NCBI RefSeq assembly: GCF_025370105.1
Contig: NZ_JANQBK010000001.1
Span: 496,001-560,000 of the forward strand
Length of the DNA: 64,000 nucleotides
Direction: 5' to 3'
Source: Sphingomonas hylomeconis
GTDB taxonomy: Bacteria > Pseudomonadota > Alphaproteobacteria > Sphingomonadales > Sphingomonadaceae
Position numbers and translations under genes: made by a program. Numbering within the stretch: the first letter of the stretch is position 1; every line of letters starts with the position of its first letter. Under the pieces are notes generated by a model, which searched no databases, was not told the origin of the DNA, and saw nothing but the letters and a program-made list of their open reading frames with translations. Positions 55,630 to 63,238 of the stretch are shown piece by piece.

Positions 55630-55657
55630 CCGCGCGGCCCCGACCGGGACCGCGCGG
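55630..55657. terminator. Hairpin ending the SUF operon
   Basis: CCGCGCGGCCC...GGGACCGCGCGG, an 8-bp perfect outer stem extended by CCC/GGG, 4 nt after the sufA stop and just before the end of the convergent mucR gene. No T-run; probably a bidirectional 3' end. Confidence 0.6.
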
Positions 55658-55666
55658 CAGGGTTGG

Positions 55667-56182
55667 TTATTCGGCTGCCGTGGCCGGGCGACGGCCGCGC
55701 TTCGGCTTGTCGGTCGCCGCGGCGGCTTCGGACGATGCGGCGCGCGCCGCGCGGCCCTTCTGACCCAGCCCGATGCGGTGCGCCATCGCGCGGCGCTGTT
55801 CGGAATAGGTTTCGGCGACCATAGGATAGTCGGCCTTGAGATTGTAGCGTTCGCGATATTGCTCGGGCGTCATGCCGTGCGTGGACAAATGCCGGCGCAA
55901 CGTCTTGTAAGGCTTGCCATCGATCATCGAGATGATGTGATCCTTGGAAGCCAGCGATTTGCGCGCCGTGACCGCAGGAATATATTCCTGCTCCGGCGGC
56001 GTTTCTTCGCTGGCGGAATCCGTAGCGGCACCGGCACCGGAAAGCTCGCTGACCGTTGCATGCATCGTGCGCAGGAACGCCGGCACATCTTCGGCCGAAA
56101 CGCGGTTGTTCTGGTTGCTCAGCCACGCGATGGTGAGTTCAGTGGCAAGTTCGACAGCGTCGAGTGTTGTATCGTCAGACAT
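55667..56182 (-). CDS. MucR/Ros-type regulator with altered zinc site
   Basis: A 171-residue MucR homologue. The DNA-binding block (KTLRRHLSTHGMTPEQYRERYNLKADYPMVAETYSEQRRAMAHRIGLG) is well conserved, and Asp88, His98 and His102 of the metal site remain, but the Cys is replaced by Ser85 (HIISMIDGK). Zinc binding is therefore doubtful; some rhizobial MucR homologues also work without zinc. A charged, Ala/Lys-rich tail (PKRGRRPATAAE) may add DNA contacts. The N-terminal oligomerisation helices are present. Confidence 0.9.
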   Translation of the reverse strand: MSDDTTLDAVELATELTIAWLSNQNNRVSAEDVPAFLRTMHATVSELSGAGAATDSASEETPPEQEYIPAVTARKSLASKDHIISMIDGKPYKTLRRHLSTHGMTPEQYRERYNLKADYPMVAETYSEQRRAMAHRIGLGQKGRAARAASSEAAAATDKPKRGRRPATAAE

Positions 56183-56550
56183 GGTAGCTCCTATTGACCC
56201 AAGGGCGCCGCCGTTTCCGACGTTGCACTCCCGTGACAGCTATATAATCTGTAGTTGCGCAGTGTCGACCATTGAGCCGGTAAATTTTCAACATCATCGC
56301 GCCGCGTCGACAAGTTGCGTAGCGCTGTTCCCGCCGCATCTTATCTGTCCGGTGCGAGAACAAGCTCGCAACATATGGCAACATCTGCAGACTCGTTACA
56401 CGGCCGGCTGTCGCACGAGGTTCGTGCCGTCTGCGATGATCGACCGACTGCGCGATGATCAAAATGGATAGCGATGAAGTGCAGCGCAGATGGTTTAGCC
56501 TTTGCTAACCAAGTTCGTGCGACACCGGCTTGTGCGACGCGGGAGCCGGG
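56183..56550. other. 368-bp divergent regulatory region, mucR homologue / GT39 gene
   Basis: There is no ORF with coding character. The left part holds the likely mucR promoter (56241-56268). The region is clearly more A/T-rich than its surroundings, which suits binding by the MucR proteins themselves. No repeat element or RNA structure was recognised. Confidence 0.5.
56241..56268 (-). promoter_or_regulatory. Likely sigma-70 promoter of the second mucR gene
   Basis: On the minus strand TCGACA (56268-56263) and TATATA (56246-56241) are separated by 16 nt. That places the transcription start about 50 nt before the mucR ATG at 56182. The TATATAAT run is rare in this genome. Confidence 0.45.
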
Positions 56551-58062
56551 ATGCCAGCCACCAATCATGACGGAAGGTATGGCGGTGCCGGTGCGGCGCC
56601 GGTCACGGCGCGGGCGGCGTTGCCGACCCGGGTCGGCTGGCGTGCGCCGCTCGTCGTGGCGGCGCTGATCCTGGGCGTGACCGGGCGGATCACCTATGGC
56701 TGGCAGGCGCCGTTGTGGTTCGACGAAACGTTCAGTGCGGTGATCGCGACGCAGCCGAGCGCTGCCGCGCTGCTGCATTGGTGCCTCAACGAGATGACCG
56801 GCCCGGCATTCTACATGCCGTTATGGCTGTGGGTGAAGCTCGCCGGATCGAGCGACATGGCGCTGCGCGTGCCCAGCCTGATCCTGTCGATCGCGGCACC
56901 CTTGCTGATCCTGTGGAAAGGCGCTGCCGATCGCGACCTCCGTTTGTGGTGGGCGGTGTTCGCGCTGCTATGGGTGCCGATGTTCGCCCTGGCCGGGGAA
57001 GCGCGGCCCTATCCGCAATTGTTCATGCTGGGCGTGGTGCAGGCGATCCTGTTCGTCCGGTTGCTCGCCGCGCCGGGCATCGCCCGGGCGAGCGGCTGGG
57101 TAGCGGTGTCGGTGCTGTTGATCCTGACGCACTATTGGGGCGCGGTGCCGTGCCTGGTTCAGGGTCTTGCCTATCTTGCCTGCCACCGGCGCCGCGCCGT
57201 GGCGACCTGGCCCGCACTGCTACTGCTGCTGCCGCTGATCGGCTGGGCCTATGTCCACCTGCCGCTGGTGCTGGCGATCACGATGCCCGCCGATCCGGTC
57301 TATCCCGATCCGCTGCGCACCGCGCTGACCGCCATTCCCGCCATGCTGCTCGGCGTACCGCTCGGCGCGCTGATCGTCCTTGCGGTGGTGATCGGCACGT
57401 TCGCGCGCCATGCTGGGCGGCGCGATGGCGGACGGGGCGCGTGGAGCCCGGAAACCGTGCTCGGCCTGTGCGGCACGGCCAGCCTGGCGCTGATCGTCGC
57501 GTTCATGCTGGTGCGGCCCGGCTTCGCGCCGCGCTATGTCACCCCGGCCATGCCGTCGCTGCTGTTCGGCCTGGCGCTATGGGCGCGGTGGATGGCGGTG
57601 CGCGATGCGCGGATGGTGATCATCGTGGTGGCGGTGCTGCTGTCGACCGCGGCAGGACTCGTCCTGGCGATGCTGACCCAGCCGGACCGCGATGCGCGCC
57701 ATTTGTTCAACCTCGAACGGCCCTCCGCCTGGCTTGCCGAACGCCGGCCGACGCGGCTGGTAATGTTCTGGGACGGGCCGATCGGGGCACTGACGCCTGA
57801 CGCCGCGCTCGATGCGGTGGGCGGCTTCTTCCTGCGCCGCGGCGGGCGGCCGCTGACGGTGGTCGTCGCCCGCGCCACGCCGGCGCAGGATCCCAATCGC
57901 GCGGTGCTCGCGCGGGCGACGCCCGGCAGCGTCATCCTTTGGACCGCTAATGACAGCCTGCCGGACGACCGCCGGCCGCGTATCGCGCACTATGATGCCG
58001 GCTACGACTGCCGGGATTTCGGCGGCGGCCAGCTCACCATGACCGCGTGCCGGCCGAAATGA
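56551..58062 (+). CDS. GT39/ArnT-like membrane glycosyltransferase
   Basis: A 503-residue polytopic GT-C-fold protein. An N-terminal helix is followed by the first periplasmic loop with the acidic WFDETFSAVIAT motif typical of polyprenyl-phosphate-sugar-dependent transferases, then about ten hydrophobic segments, and a soluble C-terminal domain (residues 390-503) with cysteines near the end (DCRDF, TACRPK). It would move a sugar from a polyprenyl-phosphate donor to an envelope acceptor. The GtrB-like enzyme encoded at 61051 could make that donor. The ATG at 56551 has GGGAG at 7 nt. Confidence 0.8.
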   Translation: MPATNHDGRYGGAGAAPVTARAALPTRVGWRAPLVVAALILGVTGRITYGWQAPLWFDETFSAVIATQPSAAALLHWCLNEMTGPAFYMPLWLWVKLAGSSDMALRVPSLILSIAAPLLILWKGAADRDLRLWWAVFALLWVPMFALAGEARPYPQLFMLGVVQAILFVRLLAAPGIARASGWVAVSVLLILTHYWGAVPCLVQGLAYLACHRRRAVATWPALLLLLPLIGWAYVHLPLVLAITMPADPVYPDPLRTALTAIPAMLLGVPLGALIVLAVVIGTFARHAGRRDGGRGAWSPETVLGLCGTASLALIVAFMLVRPGFAPRYVTPAMPSLLFGLALWARWMAVRDARMVIIVVAVLLSTAAGLVLAMLTQPDRDARHLFNLERPSAWLAERRPTRLVMFWDGPIGALTPDAALDAVGGFFLRRGGRPLTVVVARATPAQDPNRAVLARATPGSVILWTANDSLPDDRRPRIAHYDAGYDCRDFGGGQLTMTACRPK

Positions 58063-58391
58063 CGCCGGTCCGGCGATTTCAATCCGCGGTGCGACGCGGT
58101 ACAGCGGCGCCGGACGGCGTTCCGCCGACCGCGCCGGGCGCGTCGGGTCGTCTTGCTCGTTGCCGGACCTGGAGCCACCGGCCGCCCCAGATCTGTTCCT
58201 ATTCTGCAAGACTAGCTTGCGCTGCCCAAGTCCTCGGGATGAATGTTACAGAAGTGAAATATAGCAACGTGCAGAGATGAGAAGAGTTTTTGCCTTTGAT
58301 AGCCTGTTGCGGCATGAGCCACTCGGTTGGTTTCCCGGCGCGGCGACTTCAAGACATCGTGGCAATGGCGACAGCAAACTGAGGGGTTCCT
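58063..58391. other. 329-bp gap upstream of the glycan cluster
   Basis: No supported gene. The right half (58200-58300) is A/T-rich, with ATATAGC near 58260 and TTGATAGCC near 58297, and probably carries the promoter of the following run of genes. No clear -35/-10 pair or terminator was identified. Confidence 0.4.
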
Positions 58392-59198
58392 GTGAATACG
58401 ACTGAACGAAAGATGCTCGACCTGTTGAAAAAGGGGCGGGATCAGTATGGCGTCGTTGCGGTGAAGGCAGAATTCGAAGCCGAAGGCACGCGTCCCGACG
58501 AGTTCCACCGCCTGCTTGAACTTGCGCAGCGCGCGGATCTTAAGGTGGCGTTGAAGATCGGCGGGTGCGAGGCGGTATCGGATCTGCTGTCGACCTCCGT
58601 TTACGGCGTCGATTACGTGATCGCGCCGATGGTCGAGACAGCCTATGCCTTAACCAAGTTCGTCGCTGCCAAGAACAAGACGCACGGATCGGCCAAGCAA
58701 CGGACAGAATTCCTGTTCAACGTCGAAACCGAAACCACGTTACGCAATCTCGACGAGATGATGCCGATCGCCAAGGCCGGCGTCGATGGCATCGTCTTCG
58801 GCCGCGTCGATTTCACCTTGTCGCGCGGGCTGCCGCGCACGGCGATCAACGACGGCGCGATCACCGAAGCGGTGCTGCAGGTCGCGCGGGCGTGCGTCGA
58901 TGCCGATCTGGAGCTGGTCGTCGGCGGCGCCGTCTCGATCGACGCGGTTCCCGCGCTCGAGGCATGCCGCGCGGTCCGGCTCGATCGTTTCGAGACGCGC
59001 AAGGTCGTGTTCGACGGGGCTGCGCTCGCCGCCGGTGCGATCGAGGCCGGGATCGCCAATGCGGTCGATTTCGAACTGGCATGGCTGGCGAACAAGCGCG
59101 ATTATTACAGCCGCATCGCGCAGGAGGATGCGGTGCGCATCGACATGATGGAAGCGCGTCTGGCGACCCTGGCGGCCGCGGCCCCCGAGCCGGTCTGA
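58392..59198 (+). CDS. HpcH/HpaI aldolase/citrate lyase-like protein
   Basis: A 268-residue TIM-barrel protein. DLKVALKIGGCEAVSDLL, VIAPMVETAYALTKFV, FNVETETTLRNL and the metal-site segment DGIVFGRVDFTLSRG point to the HpcH/HpaI superfamily, whose members do retro-aldol or citrate-lyase-type reactions on pyruvate-like substrates. It begins with a GTG behind GAGGGG. As first gene of a tight glycan-type run it may form or break a C-C bond of a precursor; the substrate is unknown. Confidence 0.82.
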   Translation: MNTTERKMLDLLKKGRDQYGVVAVKAEFEAEGTRPDEFHRLLELAQRADLKVALKIGGCEAVSDLLSTSVYGVDYVIAPMVETAYALTKFVAAKNKTHGSAKQRTEFLFNVETETTLRNLDEMMPIAKAGVDGIVFGRVDFTLSRGLPRTAINDGAITEAVLQVARACVDADLELVVGGAVSIDAVPALEACRAVRLDRFETRKVVFDGAALAAGAIEAGIANAVDFELAWLANKRDYYSRIAQEDAVRIDMMEARLATLAAAAPEPV

Positions 59199-59205
59199 GC
59201 TGACC

Positions 59206-59919
59206 GTGACGGGGCCAGGACGTCTGCTGTTGTTTGGTGCGTCGGGCGCGATCGGCGGCAACGTGGCCGCGCGCGCGCTGGAACGCGGCTGGACGGTCGT
59301 CGCCGTATCGCGCGCCGCGGCGCCGGCCGATCGCGCGGGGATGGAATGGCTGCGCTACGATCCGCTCGACGATACCGACGGGCAGGCGCTGGATGGGCAG
59401 GCGCCGTTCGATGCGGTGTGCTGGGCGCAGGGCGCCAATATGGCGGATTCGCCCGCGGCGTTCGATATGGAGCGCCATCTCGACTTGTACCGCGCAAATT
59501 GCCTGACCGTGCTGGTGGCGCTGGCCGCCTTGCTCGATCGATCGCTGTTGCGCGCGGGCGGTGCGCGGCTGGTGGTGCTGAGTTCGATCTGGCAGGAGCG
59601 CGCTAGGGGCGACAAACTGTCTTACACGATGACCAAGGCGGCGATCGGCGGGCTGGTGCGCGCGGCCAGCGTCGATCTCGGCCCCGCCGGGCATCTGATC
59701 AACGCGGTGCTGCCCGGGGTGATCGATACGCCGATGGCGCGCGCCAATCTGTCACCCGCGCAGATCGAGGGGATCGCGGTGCGGACCAGCGCCGGGCGGC
59801 TGGCCGACATGGCGACGGTCGCCGAGGCGATCCTGTTCCTGTGCTCGGCGGCGAACGGCAGCATCACCGGGCAATCGATCACGGTGGATTTGGGAATGAG
59901 CAATGCCATCCTGGTCTGA
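59206..59919 (+). CDS. SDR family oxidoreductase
   Basis: A 237-residue classical short-chain dehydrogenase: nucleotide loop LLFGASGAIGG, catalytic Ser in VLSSIWQERA and the YxxxK pair in SYTMTKAA, and GQSITVDLGM near the end. It starts at a GTG 8 nt after the aldolase gene and overlaps the next gene by 17 nt, so the three are co-translated. It probably oxidises or reduces an intermediate of the same pathway. Confidence 0.88.
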   Translation: MTGPGRLLLFGASGAIGGNVAARALERGWTVVAVSRAAAPADRAGMEWLRYDPLDDTDGQALDGQAPFDAVCWAQGANMADSPAAFDMERHLDLYRANCLTVLVALAALLDRSLLRAGGARLVVLSSIWQERARGDKLSYTMTKAAIGGLVRAASVDLGPAGHLINAVLPGVIDTPMARANLSPAQIEGIAVRTSAGRLADMATVAEAILFLCSAANGSITGQSITVDLGMSNAILV

Positions 59920-61054
59920 ACCCGCAATCCGCTTCGATATCGCGGCATCGACCGGCAATTACGGCGTGGCGATCGCGCCGGGGCTGATGCGCGACCTGGT
60001 CGCCCGGCCGGGCGAGCATGTGTTCATCGTCGATGCGCGCCTTAAGCAGCCGCTGCTGGATGCCGGCATCGATCCGATCGTGATCGTCGCCGACGAACCG
60101 GCCAAGACGCTGGATCGCATGACCGACATCGTCGTCCAGTTGCGCGAGCGTCGCGCGACGCGCGGCACCACCCTGGTCGCGGTCGGCGGCGGGGTGGTGC
60201 AGGATATCGCCGCGTTCGTCGCCTCGATCTACATGCGCGGGATCGACTGGATCTACGTGCCGACGACGCTGCTTAGCATGACCGACAGCTGTATCGGCGG
60301 AAAGTCGTCGATCAATGTCGGCGCCTACAAGAATATCGTCGGCACCTTCCATCCGCCGATCGAGGTGCTGATCGATCCGCATTTCATCGCCACGCTGTCG
60401 GCCGAACAGAAGGCCGCCGGCCTGTGCGAGGCGGCCAAGATCTGCCTGTGCCGCGGGCTCGACCAGTTCGATGGCTATGCGGCGGAAGCACCGGCGGTCG
60501 ACAGCGCCGATGTCGCGCTGGTGCCGGTGATCGAACGCAGCCTGCGCGCCAAGAAATGGTTCATCGAGATCGACGAATTCGATCAGGGCGAACGGCTCGT
60601 GCTCAATTTCGGGCATACGTTCGGCCATGCGATCGAGGCGGCGAGCGGCTTTGCGGTGAGCCACGGCATCGCCGTCGGCCTGGGCATGATCGCCGCGCTC
60701 GACCTGGGGCGCGCGCTGGGCCGGGACTATGCCGCCGTGCCGCAGATCGCGCGCTTCCGCGCGCATATCGGCGATCTGCTGCGGGCGGTCGACGATCTGC
60801 CGGCGGCGCTGTCCTCGGCCAGTGTCGATGCGCTGATGGACGCGTTTCAATCCGACAAGAAGCACAGCCGCGAGACGTTCGCGGTGATCGTGGTGACGGC
60901 GGCCGGCGCGGTCGAGCGGCTGCTGCTGCCGCGCGACGCCGCCAGCGATGCGATGATCCGGCGCGCGTTCCAGGCGATGCTGGCTGAATATCGGGTCAAT
61001 CCTGCGCCGCGCATCGCGTCGGTCGCCTCATCCCCGGCCGGAGCCATGGCATGA
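59903..61054 (+). CDS. Sugar-phosphate cyclase, 3-dehydroquinate-synthase superfamily
   Basis: A 383-residue NAD- and metal-dependent cyclase. GGGVVQDIAAFVASIYMRGIDW, PTTLLSMTDSCIGGKSSIN, the metal Glu in GLCEAAKICL, and RLVLNFGHTFGHAIE carry the AroB-type catalytic Lys, Arg, Asn and His residues; the later metal His is in SHGIAVGLG, where AroB has HGEAV. This substitution and the context argue against housekeeping shikimate synthesis and for a paralogue acting on another sugar phosphate, as in cyclitol pathways. The exact product cannot be read from sequence. Confidence 0.85.
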   Translation: MPSWSEPAIRFDIAASTGNYGVAIAPGLMRDLVARPGEHVFIVDARLKQPLLDAGIDPIVIVADEPAKTLDRMTDIVVQLRERRATRGTTLVAVGGGVVQDIAAFVASIYMRGIDWIYVPTTLLSMTDSCIGGKSSINVGAYKNIVGTFHPPIEVLIDPHFIATLSAEQKAAGLCEAAKICLCRGLDQFDGYAAEAPAVDSADVALVPVIERSLRAKKWFIEIDEFDQGERLVLNFGHTFGHAIEAASGFAVSHGIAVGLGMIAALDLGRALGRDYAAVPQIARFRAHIGDLLRAVDDLPAALSSASVDALMDAFQSDKKHSRETFAVIVVTAAGAVERLLLPRDAASDAMIRRAFQAMLAEYRVNPAPRIASVASSPAGAMA

Positions 61055-62091
61055 CGTACATAGGCGAGCCGATCCACGCTGCGCGGAGCGACAGGGCGCA
61101 TCCCGTGCCGCCGATCGAAATCTCGTTCGCCATTCCGTGCTACAACGAGGAGGATAATGTCGTTGCGATGTACGAGGCGGTGACCGCCGAGGCGGAGCGC
61201 CATGCGTCCTCACACGAGATCATCTTCATCGACAATGCCTCGACCGACCTTACGCGCGAGCGGCTGCGCGAGATTTGCGCCCGCGACGGTCGCGTGCGCG
61301 CGATCTTCAACAACCGCAATTACGGCCAGATGCGATCGCCGACCCACGCCATTTATCAGGCAGAGGGCGCGGCAGTGATCGCGCTGTGCTGCGATTTCCA
61401 GGATCCGCCGGCGCTGATCGGCGAGATGATCCGGCAATGGCGCGCCGGCGCGCAGATCGTGATGGGCCAGCGGCGCAAGGAAAAGGTATCGCCGATGCTC
61501 GGGCTGGCGCGGCGCGGCGGCTACAGCTTCCTGCAGCGCTTCGCCGATTACCCGGTGATCCCGGGGGCTACCGGCTTCGGCCTGTACGACCGCGAAGTGG
61601 TCGACATGCTGGCATCGTGGAACGAGCCCGAACCGTTCTTCCGCGGCATGGCGGTGGAAAGCGGCTATCGCGTCGCGCTGATCCCGTTCGATCGGCCGCT
61701 GCGTGCGGGCGGCACGACGAGCAACAATTACTGGTCCTTGCTCAACTTCGCGCTGTCCGGCCTGGCCGGATCGGCCAAATCCTTGCTGCGGCTGCCGCTG
61801 GTCCTGTCGATCTATATCGGCCTGTTCACGATCCTGCTTGGCATCGCCACCGTCGTGCGCATGTTCTTCGTCGGCTATACGCCGCTGATGATCTCGGTGA
61901 CGGTGATCCTCGGCATGTTCTCGACTCTGCTGCTGTTCATCGGGCTGATGGCCGATCAGATGCGCCTGCTGGTCGAGCGCTCGCGCAACATGCCGCTGGT
62001 GATCGAGCGGGAGCGGGTGAACTTTCCCGACGAGCGCGCGCTGCCGGCATCCCGCGCGGTCAATCGCCTGCATCTCGACGGGCGTGCATGA
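61051..62091 (+). CDS. GT2 glycosyltransferase, GtrB/DPM1-like, membrane-bound
   Basis: A 346-residue inverting glycosyltransferase: FAIPCYNEEDNVVAMYEAV, the nucleotide Asp in EIIFIDNASTDLT, the DxD-like CCDFQDPP and two C-terminal membrane helices (LSIYIGLFTILLGIATVVRMFF; SVTVILGMFSTLLLFIGLM). This is the polyprenyl-phosphate glycosyltransferase group, which loads a sugar on undecaprenyl phosphate at the inner face. It overlaps the cyclase gene by 4 nt. No GtrA-like flippase gene is in view. Confidence 0.88.
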   Translation: MTYIGEPIHAARSDRAHPVPPIEISFAIPCYNEEDNVVAMYEAVTAEAERHASSHEIIFIDNASTDLTRERLREICARDGRVRAIFNNRNYGQMRSPTHAIYQAEGAAVIALCCDFQDPPALIGEMIRQWRAGAQIVMGQRRKEKVSPMLGLARRGGYSFLQRFADYPVIPGATGFGLYDREVVDMLASWNEPEPFFRGMAVESGYRVALIPFDRPLRAGGTTSNNYWSLLNFALSGLAGSAKSLLRLPLVLSIYIGLFTILLGIATVVRMFFVGYTPLMISVTVILGMFSTLLLFIGLMADQMRLLVERSRNMPLVIERERVNFPDERALPASRAVNRLHLDGRA

Positions 62092-62197
62092 GCCTTCGGG
62101 CCCGTCCGATCTGCGCCGCGCAAAATGCCGGTCCAATGTCGATGGTAATTGCGCCGGCTGCGGCACCTGAGCCGATCCGACCCGGGGCAGCTGCGGC

Positions 62198-63238
62198 ATG
62201 AGCTGGACGTTCGACGACGATCTCGCCGCCATCTACGCGGCGCTCGCGCCCGACTGGGCGCGGCTCGCCGGTGCGCGGATCTTCATGACCGGCGGCACGG
62301 GTTTTATCGGTCGCTGGATGCTGGAAGCGCTGCGCGATGCCGACCGGCGGCTCGGGCTCGGCATTCACGTCACCGTGCTCAGCCGCGATCCCGCGGCGTT
62401 CGCCGCGCGCGTGCCGCAGCTCGCCGCCTGGCCCGCGCTGACGCTCGTCGCCGGCACGATCGATGCGCTCGAGGCCGATGGGACGCGCTACAGCCATGTG
62501 ATCCACGCCGCGACCGACGCCAGTGCCGATCTCAATCTCAACAATCCCCGGGCGATGTTCGATACCGTCGTCACCGGCACGCGCCGCGCGCTCGATTTCA
62601 CCGTGGCGAGCGGCGCCGGCCGCTTCTTCTTCCTCAGCTCCGGCGCGGTCTATGGCGCGCAGCCGTGGGACGTTGCCGAGGTCGGCGAGGATTGGCGCGG
62701 CGGGCCCGATCCGCTCGACCCGCGCGCCGCCTATGCCGAGGGCAAGCGCGCGGCGGAGATGCTGTGCGCGATCTATGCCAAGCAGTTCGGGCTGCCGTTC
62801 GTCAGTGCGCGGATCTTCGCCCTGCTCGGGCCGTTGCTGTCGCTCGACATCCATTTCGCCGCCGGCAATTTCATCCGCGATGCGCTGGCCGGGCAGACGA
62901 TCCGGGTGGAAGGGGCGGGGACGGCGGTGCGCTCCTATCTCTATGCCGGCGATCTTGCCGCCTGGCTGTGGAAGATCCTGCTGACGGCGGCCGATGGCGC
63001 GGTGTACAATGTCGGATCGGAAGAGGCGGTGTCGATCGCCGCATTGGCCGAGCGCGTGTCGCGCGTGCTGGGCAATCCCGGTGGCTTCGAGATATTGGGC
63101 CGTCCCGATCCGGGCTGGAATCCGGGGCGCTATGTGCCTTCGACCGCCCGGATCCGGCGCGAGCTTGCGGTACGGTCGACGGTGGACCTCGATGAGGCTA
63201 TCCGCCGCACCGCCTATTGGAACGGATGGAAGCCATGA
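62198..63238 (+). CDS. NAD-dependent epimerase/dehydratase
   Basis: A 346-residue extended SDR: Rossmann loop FMTGGTGFIGRWML, FFLSSGAVYG and the YxxxK pair in AAYAEGKRAAEM, then RIFALLGP and a C-terminal substrate lid. It would epimerise, dehydrate or reduce a nucleotide sugar. The ATG at 62198 was chosen over upstream starts because the protein then begins with MSWTFDDDLAAIY. The next gene starts within its stop codon (ATGA). Confidence 0.88.
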   Translation: MSWTFDDDLAAIYAALAPDWARLAGARIFMTGGTGFIGRWMLEALRDADRRLGLGIHVTVLSRDPAAFAARVPQLAAWPALTLVAGTIDALEADGTRYSHVIHAATDASADLNLNNPRAMFDTVVTGTRRALDFTVASGAGRFFFLSSGAVYGAQPWDVAEVGEDWRGGPDPLDPRAAYAEGKRAAEMLCAIYAKQFGLPFVSARIFALLGPLLSLDIHFAAGNFIRDALAGQTIRVEGAGTAVRSYLYAGDLAAWLWKILLTAADGAVYNVGSEEAVSIAALAERVSRVLGNPGGFEILGRPDPGWNPGRYVPSTARIRRELAVRSTVDLDEAIRRTAYWNGWKP

